Part shown: piece by piece, positions 22,563-32,500 of the stretch
Numbering within the stretch: position 1 is the stretch's first letter
Layout: every line of letters begins with the position of its first letter
Origin: Euborellia annulipes
Lineage: Eukaryota > Arthropoda > Insecta > Dermaptera > Anisolabididae
Length of the DNA stretch: 64,000 nt
Assembly: GCA_023213315.1 (NCBI GenBank)
Contig: JAKCPI010016966.1
Span: 1 to 64,000, forward strand
Direction: 5' to 3'
Made by a program: the position numbers and the translations under genes
Notes under the pieces: model-generated
Database searches by the model: none
Seen by the model: the letters and a program-made list of their open reading frames with translations, nothing else
Told to the model about the DNA's origin: nothing

Positions 22563-25500
22563 ATTTTAGAGATACTGATCCTGGTTTTGGTCCATTAAAG
22601 GAAGATTTAGTTAATGAACCAGATATGATTGAAAAATATTTGGCTTTAATGTGTCAATTTAATCCAAATAAAGTGGTTCCATTTCTTACATCGAGTGATG
22701 CCTATAGGCTTGATAATGCTCTAGAAGTAAATTATACAATAAATAATACTTAAATAAAATTGGATAACTTTTAATGTTCATTTAATTTTTACTCTTTAGA
22801 TAACAAAACAACAAAAGCATTCAGATGCTACCGCCTATCTTCTTGAGAAGTCTGGTGATTATCAGGCAGCGATGCAATTGTTATTAGAATCATTAGAAGA
22901 GGCTTTTGCAAATGAATTTGTCCCTGATAATATTCGTGTTTCTACGTTGATTGACCGCCTTACGAACCTCTGTCAACGAGGTTCTAATACCCTGGACGAG
23001 AAGGGTCGACAAGCCTTGTGGTTTCCACTTTTGAAAGCAATTATGAAACCTCAACGAGATAAATCTCAAGATTATTCGGGTGAGATTTTTAAAATCACTA
23101 ATGAAAATTTTCTTTTAAAATAATTTTTCTAAAATATCTAATTAGTTGCATAAAAATTTAAATTAGGAAAGTTGATATTCTCTCGGAGGACTTAAAATCT
23201 CCTAATATCAAGATTTTTGATAAACTCTTAAAAAATAATTGACACCATCTCATTATCTTTTTTTTTTTTACTTTATTCCTTTTCTTATTAAAGAGTCAAA
23301 AAATATCCAAGACATATGCACCCAAAATTATTTCTTTTATTGTTCGCCTCCGGCAGTGAAGATGGCCTAGACCAGTGGCCGAAACGTCAGCCTGGAACGG
23401 CAACAATAAAAGAAATAATTTTGGCTGCATATGTCTTGGATTTTTTTTTTTTTTTGACTCCTTAATAATAGGGGCTTCCAGCCACAAAGGCATACCTCAC
23501 AATTAATTTTCTTATATTTTTTTTTTTTTTAGATTTGAAAGCTATTACACATAAATTGGTTACCACAATGAGTGGATATGTTTCTCTAACTGCAATTATA
23601 CAACTCATTTTAGAAGAACCGGCCTATGTTGGAGGAATTTTTGGAGATATTCGCCCACTTATTATGGGTATTTAATTATTTGACAAAATATTTCTATTTA
23701 ATTATAAATTTCTGCCTTTTTTTTTAAACGAGTTCTTTGTTGCAGGATAAATAAAAGGCTAAGCAGCTATGATTATTTCTTTATTGCATTCAAACCAACA
23801 TCGACGTTTCGGTCGACTATGCGCCCCTCTTCATGGCTAGGGTTCAACAATAGAAACCATCATGAAGATGGTCGCATAGTCGACCGAAACGTCGCTGTGG
23901 ATTCTAATTAGGAACCGACCGAATATTCGGTTTCGTTTACGGTTTCGGCCAAAAACCAGCCGAAACCTGACTGAAAATATGGGATGAGACTCGCACGCAA
24001 AAAAAGGGCAAATGATTTGTACTTGATGGAGAAAAAAAATTTTCCGCAAGGTGGGAAAGGCGGAAAATATTCCATTTACATGGCAGGAAAAAAATTTTCC
24101 ACCAAGAAAAATAAGGGACGGAAAAAATTTTGCGTTCCCAAAAAAAGGGTAAAATTATTGTGGGAATCACGGAAGGGGAAAAATTTCCGGCTCGGTGGCA
24201 AAGGGGTGGGTGGAAAAATGAAGAGAAAAATTTTTCCACAGGGCGGAAAAAATTTCGTTTTGCTAAGGAAAAGGCAGAGGGAAAAGTAGAAAAAAAAAAA
24301 ACAAAGGGTAAAATGATATTAATTTTGTAAAGGAAATAAAGGTTTCGGTTTCGGCTGAAAATCTTGTTTCGGTCAGACCCTAATTCTAATGCAATAAAGA
24401 AATAATGATAGCTGCTTAGCCTTTTATTTATCCTGCTACATATTCACCTCGCTTACATACCGTGCTCTTTGTTGTTTTATCATTCGTTATTTTATTTATA
24501 ATTACTTTCTATTTCAGCAATGTTAAGTAATTCTCTTTATGAAGAAACTCTTGTAGAAACTACATTCCGAATTTTAAGCCAAGATCTCCATTCAATAATG
24601 GCTTCACTTTTGAAATCTTCTGCTCGTGCTATAATTCCAAAAGTTTTTGGTTGTATCACATGTCGTAAGAAGTGGACAGCAACTGACTCAATTCTTCTTT
24701 TCAGGTCAATAATTTTTATTATTTATTAATTTATTTTTATTAATTATTTATCATATAATTATAATTATAACGGAGAGATGGCGAAATAGGCTGCTTGGAT
24801 TTAGTAAAACTTCCAGAGTAAGGTGTTTCGAACTAATAATAAATTTATTTATTTTTTTTATAGATGTGGTCATGGATTTCATGTGGCATGTCTTTTAGTT
24901 CCTGATAAATGTAATATATGTATTAATTCACCTAATACTGGATCTTTAGAAGAAATGCCTAATTTATCACAGGTACTTGAACAAATTATAATACTCATTA
25001 ATAATAATTTGTTGAAATTTATTTATTTTTTATTGAATACATTGCAACGTCAGCTCCCTTTCTCCATCACTTTTTACTTTCTCAACGTTTTATATCTATT
25101 TACATTTGGTTTCCAAATTCTCATTTTGCTCTCAAAATTGTTTTTTAAGGTATTTTTCGGCATCTAAGGCCATTTAGATCCCATCCCTATTTATTTCAAG
25201 TGATTTGTAATCAAATCAAATGAAATAAATTTTTCTCGCCTGGGATCGAAGGCGAACCAAGGGAACCCCGCCTCGAGAAGCTAGTGTCTTCTCTCTAAGC
25301 CAAGGGTCTCTCAAAATTGTTTTAAGCACTCTTTACTCTTGTATTTCATAGCAGAAATGGTTGGAATGGTAACAAAATATAAATATTTTCCCATGTTTAT
25401 AAATTTTACATCTTGAATTTTAATATATCGATGGAGCCCTCGGGCTTGGTATGGTTTGGTAGTTCTATACCGAAAGTCGCAGGTTCGGACCCCAGGCAGT

Positions 25501-26810
25501 CCGATGATTTTATTTAAGCCACTTGGATACCAAATATAATTTTAAGTTGCATAGTCTGCTAAGCCAATATAAATAAATTATTATTTAATTATTAGAATAG
25601 AAGATTGAGATCACTGACAAATGTGGCTATTATTTTTTTTTTTTTAATGTTAATTCGAATACAGCTGATATTTCGGAGCGGGTTTGGACTCTATTCATAG
25701 TTGGCAGAAAGTGATCATGAGGGTCTTACTTTATAGTTGTCTACATTCAGCGCTACAAGTGCCTGATTTGCTCGAGAGTGGAGCCTTGAGCTTAGTCAAC
25801 CAAATAATTTTTTTTTAAATAAATAATTCATCTTTCTTTAATGCAACTGATCGGGAAAAGCTACTTACTTTTAAGATAACACTTGAGTCGGCTAAGCCAG
25901 GGTGCCTAACTCCACTCTCGAGCATATCAGGCAGGCACTTGTGGCGCCCACTGGACATATTCATATTGCTTGGGAGGAATTCAAGAATTCTTTTAAAAGA
26001 TATTTTTCTACATCGGAGGGCATAAATTGATATTTGATATAATTTATTAATAAATCTTTCTTAATCTAACCCCTAATCAGACTGAAGCGGGAAGGGAGAA
26101 ATGTATGCACCCCCGCCCAGTTCTGACGCTTATCATGCACTTATTATGATAACAAATATCGACGCTTTAATTAGAAAAGTGTCTAACTTCACTTTTTTTC
26201 GAAAATCATTTTTTGTATTTTCTGTTGAAATATAAGAGAATCTACGCTGTTATCCCTAAAGTGTCCTGTTTAACTGGCTAAAAAAGGCTTATTTATTCAT
26301 TTATATTTGGTTCATTGTGGAAATATTTTATTATTTCTTATTGCCCCAATAAAAGCAACTGCTCAGGTTGCAAAGACAAGGAAATGTTTTTTGGCTCTCC
26401 TGAAAAATAAACAAAAATATAGTTAGGCACTTTACTAATTAGAACGTCGATATATTTGTTATACATACAAGGATAAGGTTTTCATAGATCGCCATGATTT
26501 TCTGCTAGCTCTGAAGATGGTCTGAGCCCGGACCGAAAAGTCAGATGTGTACCAAAAAAACATCCAAAAGAAAAGTAATAGCTGTATTTTTTATTGAACT
26601 CAAACTTCCATTCCAACATTAAATTTACGTAAATTTTTTATATAATTTCTATTGTCTCAGAATTTAGAAAGTAACATACATCTTATTTCTTTTCAGGATA
26701 ATGTTTGGTTTACCCCGCCAAATAGTTCAACTGAACTACAACTTCAAAGTAAAGAGTTTGAACTAAAACTTGAACCACCGCCTCCTCCTGATCTGGAAGG
26801 AATTTTTTAA
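13953..26810 (+). CDS. VPS8: VPS8, CORVET endosomal tethering subunit
   Basis: VPS8 is the CORVET-specific subunit that binds Rab5 and tethers early endosomes. 23 exons join in frame to about 1318 aa: 13953-14030, 14110-14238, 14682-14843, 15271-15567, 16146-16364, 16428-16607, 16681-16938, 17000-17134, 17474-17587, 17659-17774, 18444-18601, 18685-18876, 18939-19140, 20906-21056, 21138-21400, 21510-21690, 22354-22493, 22570-22726, 22800-23079, 23533-23667, 24518-24704, 24864-24972, 26697-26810. Exon 4 gives GLPTALAASTLIAIGTSHG, the start of the WD40 propeller (about residues 120-480); exon 13 gives GNKLLVYISCCLAGRAYP; exon 15 gives PSQVGILFTFLARLLARP; all are VPS8 hallmarks. The C-terminus has a RING-H2 (about 1228-1265: CxxC, CGHGFHVAC, CNIC), with a short loop before the last CxxC. 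An acidic head precedes the propeller. All introns are GT-AG and many hold MITEs. Confidence 0.93.
14262..14640. repeat. Fold-back element in VPS8 intron 2-3
   Basis: Imperfect palindrome. The left arm contains 'gcagccaggaaataagcctct' and the right arm its inverse, ending in 'acagccactt' (14631-14640). Decayed hammerhead-like cores with CTGAGGA occur in the left arm on the minus strand and TTGAGGA in the right arm on the plus strand. Confidence 0.6.
15867..16085. repeat. Fold-back element, decayed
   Basis: Left arm with 'cagcagccaggaaaaatag' and right arm with its imperfect inverse near 16035-16080. The inner part has a second inverted repeat around 'gaattgtcaa' / 'ttgacaattc'. The ribozyme-like core is degenerate (CTGAAGA only). 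Confidence 0.5.
17336..17445 (+). repeat. tRNA-derived SINE in VPS8 intron
   Basis: tRNA-like head with A box 'tggtgtagtgg' and B-box-like 'gtgggtttgcatccc', then 'catgcgacaatttatcc'. The usual 3' tail is missing, so it is 3'-truncated or diverged close to the next exon. Confidence 0.6.
18021..18320. repeat. Fold-back element with hammerhead-like cores in both arms
   Basis: Arms of about 120 bp, beginning 'tttttggatgccaaatgcc' and ending with the inverse, pair across a loop centred near 18150. The right arm carries the core described at 18259-18299. The left arm carries the same core on the minus strand but with GAAAC changed to AAAAC and stem II disrupted. Confidence 0.7.
18259..18299 (+). 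ncRNA. Hammerhead-ribozyme-like core
   Basis: CTGAGGA (18264-18270), one extra T, a perfect 6-bp stem II GGACAA/TTGTCC (18272-18277 with 18281-18286, loop GTT), GAA (18287-18289), ACGT (18290-18293), C (18294). The flanks AAGGA and TTCTT (18259-18263, 18295-18299) pair as stem I, with one G-U. Confidence 0.4.
19500..19645. repeat. Inverted repeat in VPS8 intron
   Basis: 'tatttctttgacaatccttcg' through 'cttttgcat' is matched in reverse at 19595-19640. Arms are about 45 bp with a short loop. It lies in the middle of a 1.7-kb intron; an outer, weaker pairing around 19820 and 19970 may belong to the same element. Confidence 0.5.
20187..20438. repeat. Fold-back element in VPS8 intron
   Basis: Arms of about 78 bp ('tcaattttattataagga' and inverse) flank a loop of about 90 bp. 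No ribozyme-like core is seen. An upstream TA microsatellite lies at about 20036-20080. Confidence 0.6.
22090..22301. mobile_element. TA-flanked palindromic MITE, 212 bp
   Basis: Inverted ends CAGTGAGGG... / ...CCCTCACTG extend inward for roughly 70 bp, and the element is flanked by TA on both sides, as for Tc1/mariner insertions. The copy at 38353-38564 has the same length. Others, more decayed, lie at 33533-33659 (half), 40941-41155, 57296-57770 (interrupted) and 63372-63663. Confidence 0.7.
23293..23490. repeat. Fold-back element with hammerhead-like core
   Basis: Arms 'gagtcaaaaaatatccaag' and inverse. The loop holds a core: GTGAAGA (23356-23362; first base G instead of C), T, stem II GGCC/GGCC (23364-23367 with 23377-23380), GAA, ACGT (23384-23387), C. 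It is followed by 'ttccagccacaaag', a border also seen at 2100-2115. Confidence 0.6.
23740..24436. repeat. Fold-back element split by a hAT-like insertion
   Basis: Arms 'gcaggataaataaaaggct' and inverse. Both arms have hammerhead-like cores with a 5-bp stem II GGTCG/CGACC on the plus strand (23870-23874 with 23881-23885), GAA and ACGT, but ATGAAGA instead of CTGANGA. A 474-bp element sits inside (23909-24382). Confidence 0.65.
23909..24382. mobile_element. hAT-like MITE nested in a fold-back element
   Basis: Ends TAGGAACCGACCGAA and TTCGGTCAGACCCTA are imperfect inverted repeats; ATTCTAAT (23901-23908 and 24383-24390) is a perfect 8-bp target duplication. The interior is purine-rich with lysine/glycine-type frames on both strands (about 100 codons), which I regard as compositional, not coding. 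Confidence 0.7.
25150..25325 (-). repeat. tRNA-derived SINE (second head type)
   Basis: On the minus strand a head with 'ccttggcttagagagaagac' and a 'gaggcggggttcccttgg' region is followed by 'cgagaaaaatttatttcatt' and the common tail with TGCCGAAAAATACC. It is the same subfamily as 48898-49070. Lies in the 1.7-kb VPS8 intron before the last exon. Confidence 0.65.
25436..25570 (+). repeat. tRNA-derived SINE (third head type)
   Basis: Head 'cctcgggcttggtatggtttgg' with B box 'caggttcggaccccag', then 'tcggatgatttta'-like and 'ggataccaaatat' segments. The tail is decayed. Confidence 0.55.
25725..25960. repeat. Inverted repeat in VPS8 intron
   Basis: 'caagtgcctgatttgctcgagagtgga' near 25759-25785 is matched in reverse by 'tccactctcgagcatatcaggcaggcacttg' near 25910-25940. 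An older fold-back element. Confidence 0.5.
26120..26545. repeat. Inverted repeat followed by a hammerhead-like core
   Basis: Ends 'taacaaatatcgacg' and 'cgtcgatatatttgtta' pair (to about 26465). Just beyond, 26511-26540 has CTGAAGA, T, stem II GGTC/GACC (26519-26522 with 26531-26534), GAA, AAGT, C, so the ACGT is mutated. Confidence 0.45.
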
Positions 26811-26814
26811 TCTA

Positions 26815-26820
26815 AATAAA
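26815..26820 (+). terminator. VPS8 poly(A) signal
   Basis: AATAAA four bases after the VPS8 stop codon. If used, the 3' UTR is very short. Confidence 0.5.
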
Positions 26821-28087
26821 GTATAGCCAAAAAAAACTTTATTTTTAAATTGGTCTTTATATATAATAATATATACTTAAACTTTATAAACTCTACATAT
26901 TTAAAATTATTATTAATATAATATAATAGTTTTTCATCTTTAGAACCATTTAATTATATGTTAATTTATTTTAAAAAAAGATTATTTCTTAAAATCTGGT
27001 CTGCATTTTCCTAAGCTTTTGGTATTGAACATCCATAAGAAAGAAATTTGTACCCTTCCTTTAAAAGAATGGGACTGCAAGACTGTTTAACAGAAAAATA
27101 TTTCAAGACACAGGATTATATTAAACTTATTTGATATCAATAATCAAAAAATTTTCTTCAATATTTTGAATTTTTTTAATAATAATATGTTTATATAGAT
27201 TATTTTGAATTTCTAATCCAAATATTCTGATAATCTATATCGTTTTAAATTTCTTATATCATTAAAATTTAAATGAATTGTTTTTATAATTATCTGGATT
27301 TAAGAAATATTGAGAAATTTCCATTTACAAAATAAAAATTCTCATAGAGATTTTATTGTTTCATTAATTTTAAGTTTTATTTTATATCATCTTCAGCATT
27401 AAAAAAAATGAATCATTTACAAAGAAAAAATTGACGAACCTAAAAATGTGTACTAACCCAACAACTCTCTAGGTCTGGTCCAAGATTGACAGAAGAAAAC
27501 TCACAACCATAGTTAGGACCAGCTCAAAATGTTCATCTATAGACAAATACAAACAAAATTCTGGTTCGCTACTGAAAATAGGTTACGATTACCTTATTAA
27601 CATCAAGTTTTTTATTCGGATGATGATCAGCAGATGTCAAACGCACAACTATGGCTCATTAGCAATGTAGTTGAGCAACACTACATTCGTTGCCTCAGTA
27701 AAAGAGTTTTTCATAAAAAAAAATCTCTAAAAAAATTTATTCAAATCTAGTTTCGGAGCAATGAAAAATCAGATGTTCATGTTTCCCTATACATCACATA
27801 TTATTTGGGAAATATCTTGACAACCAGACATATGCCATCCACACTACCACAATGTGATTTTTTCTGAACTTGCATTCAAACTGCATTAGCCCCACACACA
27901 AAGGCAAACAGAAACCCTGACTACGCTAGTGATTTTTATCACTATTATTACGAATCATATAATCTCGATGTATATTTCACATCTATAACGTTGGTAATTA
28001 TTGTTGTTGTTAACCATGAGAAGGGCTAAAAATAATTGTTGTAATTACAGTGGTGTAACTACATTGATTGGCGCCCCCCCGCAAGTA
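26821..28087. other. VPS8-CARMIL intergenic DNA
   Basis: No coding block, tRNA or clear repeat seen in 26.8-28.05 kb. AT-rich throughout. Confidence 0.45.
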
Positions 28088-28548
28088 CAAGGACATTTGA
28101 ATTCAAGATGTTAAATTGATAAACATGGGAAAGTTATTTATATTTATAACCATGGCCACCATTTTTCGCATCTTTCCTATGAAGTACGAGTAAAGTGGTC
28201 TTCAAAAGATTTCAATGGCAAAATGAGAATATACATTTTAAAGAGCATGTAAAAAATAATTGATTTTGGAATTTTAATCAAAATCGTTTGAGCGAATTTT
28301 GAGAAAATCGAAAAAAACTGAAAAAGTACATCAGTAAAGTACTAGTAGTCTTTGGCCGATTTTGTTCAAAAGCTTCGGGTCACGTCCCAGGGGAGCACCT
28401 AACTTAAATATAAAATTTCAATCTCCTAGCTCTTTTCGTTCTTGAGATATTTTTTTCACAGATACACACAAACAGATGTTGCGAAAACCACTTTTTTTTG
28501 ATTCAGGGGACCTCAAAACCATCAAAATCTCGACATCGAATCTATCCC
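28088..28548 (-). repeat. R1 repeat copy
   Basis: Inverted relative to the 885-1470 copy, from 'caaggacatttgaattcaag' to 'tctcgacatcgaat'. It abuts a headless copy of the long SINE body. Confidence 0.6.
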
Positions 28549-29205
28549 CGTTTATTTACCCGAGGTGCTTCCGTGCAAGAAGACACACACCTCAACCCGA
28601 CCGGCCTCTGGCCGTAGCCATCTACCGGCACCCCGTGAAGTTACATTATTTTCCTATCTCTAACTCCCAGTGGCGTCATTTCAACTTTTTCTTGGGGGGG
28701 GGGGGCAAACATTTTTTTCATAAAATTTACTTACAAATGGGTACTCAAATTTGGCCAAAACATATTTAATTTAATTAATTGTTTGATTTTGTACAGTTTG
28801 TATACTCGTAGATGTATGTTAGAGTATTTTATTTAGAATAACAAAATTTTATAAAAATCAGAGCCCTTGGGAGGGGGGTGGGCAAATGCTCCCCCCCCCC
28901 CCAAATGACGCCACTGCTAACTCCTCCTGCGTTTGTTTCTATCTCTTGAACTATTCCTTATTTCTGGTTCCACCCGGTCCCTTTTATCCAACCTCTTCTA
29001 TGCTATGGAGGATGTCTTAGTTGAGGAAGGACTCCCTCAGCACCGGCGTGTAGCCTACTCCTTACGAAGAATGCATCACTGAGAGCGAACCTTCTTTATG
29101 TTTCTTCCACAGGACGTCACAGCAACTCCCTCTTCTCGTAGAGTTGTCTGGGGGGCTATTGTGGTGAGATCCAATATTCCAATCCAGTGCCTGCTTGAGG
29201 ATTTG
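28549..29205 (-). repeat. Long SINE body, headless, interrupted
   Basis: Reverse copy of 3050-3470: it starts with the complement of 'aataaacggggat' and ends with the complement of 'tcctcaagcaag'. It lacks the tRNA head and the A tail. A hAT-like MITE interrupts it at 28668-28916. Confidence 0.65.
28668..28916. mobile_element. hAT-like MITE, 249 bp
   Basis: Ends CAGTGGCGTCATTT and AAATGACGCCACTG are perfect inverted repeats; CTAACTCC (28660-28667, 28917-28924) is a perfect 8-bp duplication. The uninterrupted target is visible in the copy at 3050-3470. The interior has G and C runs next to each end. Confidence 0.8.
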
Positions 29206-29540
29206 AGTGTAATATTAAATGTCATATCCGGTGTGAACCAAAAATATTTGAAAATTGCGGGTTAATGTTCGACCAGCCCGCTTGGGAGCAGCACTCTCCG
29301 AAAGCAAATGCTCTCTGAAGCTGTCTCTTATTAATCTTCGTCTCACCTCTGACTAAATTTTCTGTGTTTGTTTCCTCGAACTCATTTATATGTAATGACG
29401 AATTTCTCCCAATTACTTTTAGTGATAACAAAGTCTCGCCCATTTTTCAAGGGGATGTGTAAATAAGAAAATGTTAAAAATGTATACATAGTTTATATAG
29501 TTCTAATTAACTCCCCTGCTATCAGAATTTTTGTGATAAA
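29206..29540 (+). promoter_or_regulatory. CARMIL upstream region
   Basis: A 73-codon minus-strand ORF crosses 29222-29443 but resembles no known protein. Less repetitive than the surroundings, so it may hold the CARMIL promoter and 5' UTR; no TATA box is evident. Confidence 0.25.
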
Positions 29541-32500
29541 ATGTCCACTAAATCACAGCTTACGAAGGATTTAAATGGTGAGCTCATCTTTGTTTACATT
29601 AAAACAATTTTCCTTTTCTGTCATTTATCTACACAACCACGCTTAATTAAAAAAATGTTTTCATAAATAAATCTTAGATATAGAAAAAAAATCAATTTGA
29701 CAACTCTTCAAATTAACAACAATTTTATCATTTATCGATTAAAAATACTTTTTTTTTATTGATAACTTATATTGATTAAAAAATTAAGTTTTTATTTTTT
29801 ATCTTTTAATAAATCTTTCTTGTATATGGTCTGTTTGAAAATGTTTTTCCTCTTGGCCTTTATCATTCTTTAGGCGGTCTCACATATATCAAGAATATAT
29901 GTCATTTTTTTTTAAATTTTAAAAACCTTATTTATAATGGAATGACTTATTTCTTCCTAAGTTTATAACAAATTAGAGAACAAAGAGCTTCTCAATGTTT
30001 GAAGGAAAATGTAGATAGAGAAAACTTTTTTTGAACAGATGATATTAATTAATTAATTAATTTGATTTTTTACAGAAAGTGTCAAGTCTTTACTTGGGAA
30101 ACATGCCAAAATTTTGCTCAAAACAGTTATAAAATTAGAGATCAAAAATGATAAAACAGAAAACAGAGTGTTGGTGAGTCATCCAATTCTAAATTATGAC
30201 ATCAGGGTGGATAGTTCAATTTATCAATTAATCTCTCTGTCTCTCTCTCCTCTTTCTCACAACTCTTCTTTTTTTTTTACTAGGTTTTTACTCCGTGTAG
30301 ATTATTTATTCTAACTGCCAAAGTACCAACTAGGGTAATGTTCTTATTCTTTTTACTTAATGATCCGTGTAGCCACGAATATCTAATGTACGTTTAATCA
30401 TTCTTGAATATTTTGACTTTTATATCATTAAAATAAACAAACTCCTTTCTATTAAACAATTAATTTTTTTTTCTAATTGAGATGTCTAGCGCAAAACTCA
30501 CCTTCTCCACTTGTGAGTTTTTGTTTTTCCTTGCTCTAAATGTTAATGTCAATATGAATAAGTAAAGTGACATTCTCCTATAGCAGCGTTTCCCAACCTT
30601 GTGAAGTCCACGGCACCCCAAAGGTGCGTTGGGAATAACATTACACTAGGGGCACCCTTCCCTTGTTTTTCCCCTAGCAAAACGAAATTTTTGCAGCCCT
30701 TGCAAAAATTTTCCTCTTTTCTGTGAAAATCATTTGACCTTTTTAAGCAAAGCTTTATTTTTTCCGTCCTATGGAAAATTTTTGCCGCTTCTGCTTAAAT
30801 CATTTGACCTTTTTTCTTGCAAAACTTTATTTTTTTCCCCTCTTTTTTTACCTTAATATCTCGCGGCACCCCTGAGGCATTCTCGCGGCACCCTTGGGTG
30901 CCGGGGCACACCAGTTGGGAACCACTGTCCTATAGTAAAGAAGGGAAGATAATTGAATTTAATTACGAAACTTCAAAACTCTTATCCTCTAATATTTTTC
31001 TTTCATTCTAAATTATTTTTTCCATGTTAATATTTATTATTTATGACCCATTCTTTATGGTTTTTACAGGAGTTTTTTGTTTTCTGAAAATTTTTTTTAG
31101 TGGAGAATATGAGTTTGCATTTGGACTCTTCAAATATATATTAATTATATTTTTAAAAATATGGATCTATTATATCATGGTTTTTTCTTCCGGAAATATA
31201 AATTTATGAGATAAAGAATTCTTAATCCTGACATTTTGGTGCTTGATTAGAGCCAAACATCACCAATTTTGGCACTTACCTTGATTATTGTCTTGGGAAG
31301 ATCCCTGCCTTCCAAACATTCTAATCTTATGATGGCTCCAACTAAGGATCGAAATATTAAGAATAGGCATTATTATAATAATAAAATAAAAATAATTCCT
31401 TGAAAATTAATGAGTGATGCCGAGAGAAATCTGGTCCGAAATTCCTCTAATCCGCTGATTTTTCGGCAAGGAAGGAAAACCAAAAACAAAGTTTTTTGAT
31501 TTTTCCAAATCAAATGGCTTACATGATGCAAAAATCTTTGTCTGTTATTGTAATGTTAGCAGCGTGTAAAATGGGCACGATGAATAAGAGCCTTTGTGCC
31601 TTCTAAATATTAATAATAAAACTCAATTGGAAAAATCAAAAAACTTTGTTTGCCGAAAAATCAGCGTCATAGAGGATTTTCAGTTAAAAATAATTTATTT
31701 TATTCGTTTTAATCAAGAAGAATAGAAACACTCGGGATGATAAATCCCTTTGAATGAAAATCCCGACTTTATGACAAAATTTCAACAGTATGGGGAGGTC
31801 ATCATGGGGAAGGAAACTCATCTCAATATAAACTCAAGAGAGTTACACCTTAAGCCAGTCACAATGTATCACAACAGAAACATCTGACTGTTCAATAGAT
31901 TTAGGAATTTAAAACTTGGATGGCAATCACTAGTTATACCTGCTTTTAGAATGGATGACTCATAAGTTTGGAGCCATTCATATAAAACAAATTCTTTCTT
32001 TTTTCTAATGTTGATTGCATTTTTTTCTCTTAAACATGCAAACTCAATTATAAGATATACGTTAATCTACCAATAAGGAAAACTGACCTTATCATAAAGA
32101 AAACCTATGTTCATCTTCATTCATTAATAAAGAAAAAGAATAAAGAAATATGTAAAAAGAAGAATAGCCCCTTGACTGATTAATCACTGAAATCCTGAAA
32201 GCAAACAACAAGTGAAAGGAATTTTTGCTAGTATTCTTATTTTCTTTAATTCCTTCTTCAAACCTTCAATTTATTTAATCAGCTTCTTTTGTAAATCACA
32301 CGACTACAAGAGGATGAGCTATAAATAAAATATTTTTTTTTAGTTTTAGTTTTAACTCCAATTATACGTTTATCAGATATTTGTGGCTATATGGACTCAT
32401 GTATTTATGTAGACTAATAATTACCTAAATTAATTTGTCATTATTTTTTAGGTCGATTTTCATTTTCATTATCTTGAAATTCAAGCAATTGAAAGTAAAA

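Noticed and set aside
23937..24330. Overlapping ORFs of 66-101 codons on both strands, Lys/Gly- or Phe/Ser-rich
   Set aside because: All lie within the nested hAT-like MITE; the frames follow from its purine-rich strand bias.
29222..29443. 73-codon minus-strand ORF upstream of CARMIL
   Set aside because: Good composition, but no recognisable domain, no splice partner and no second exon.
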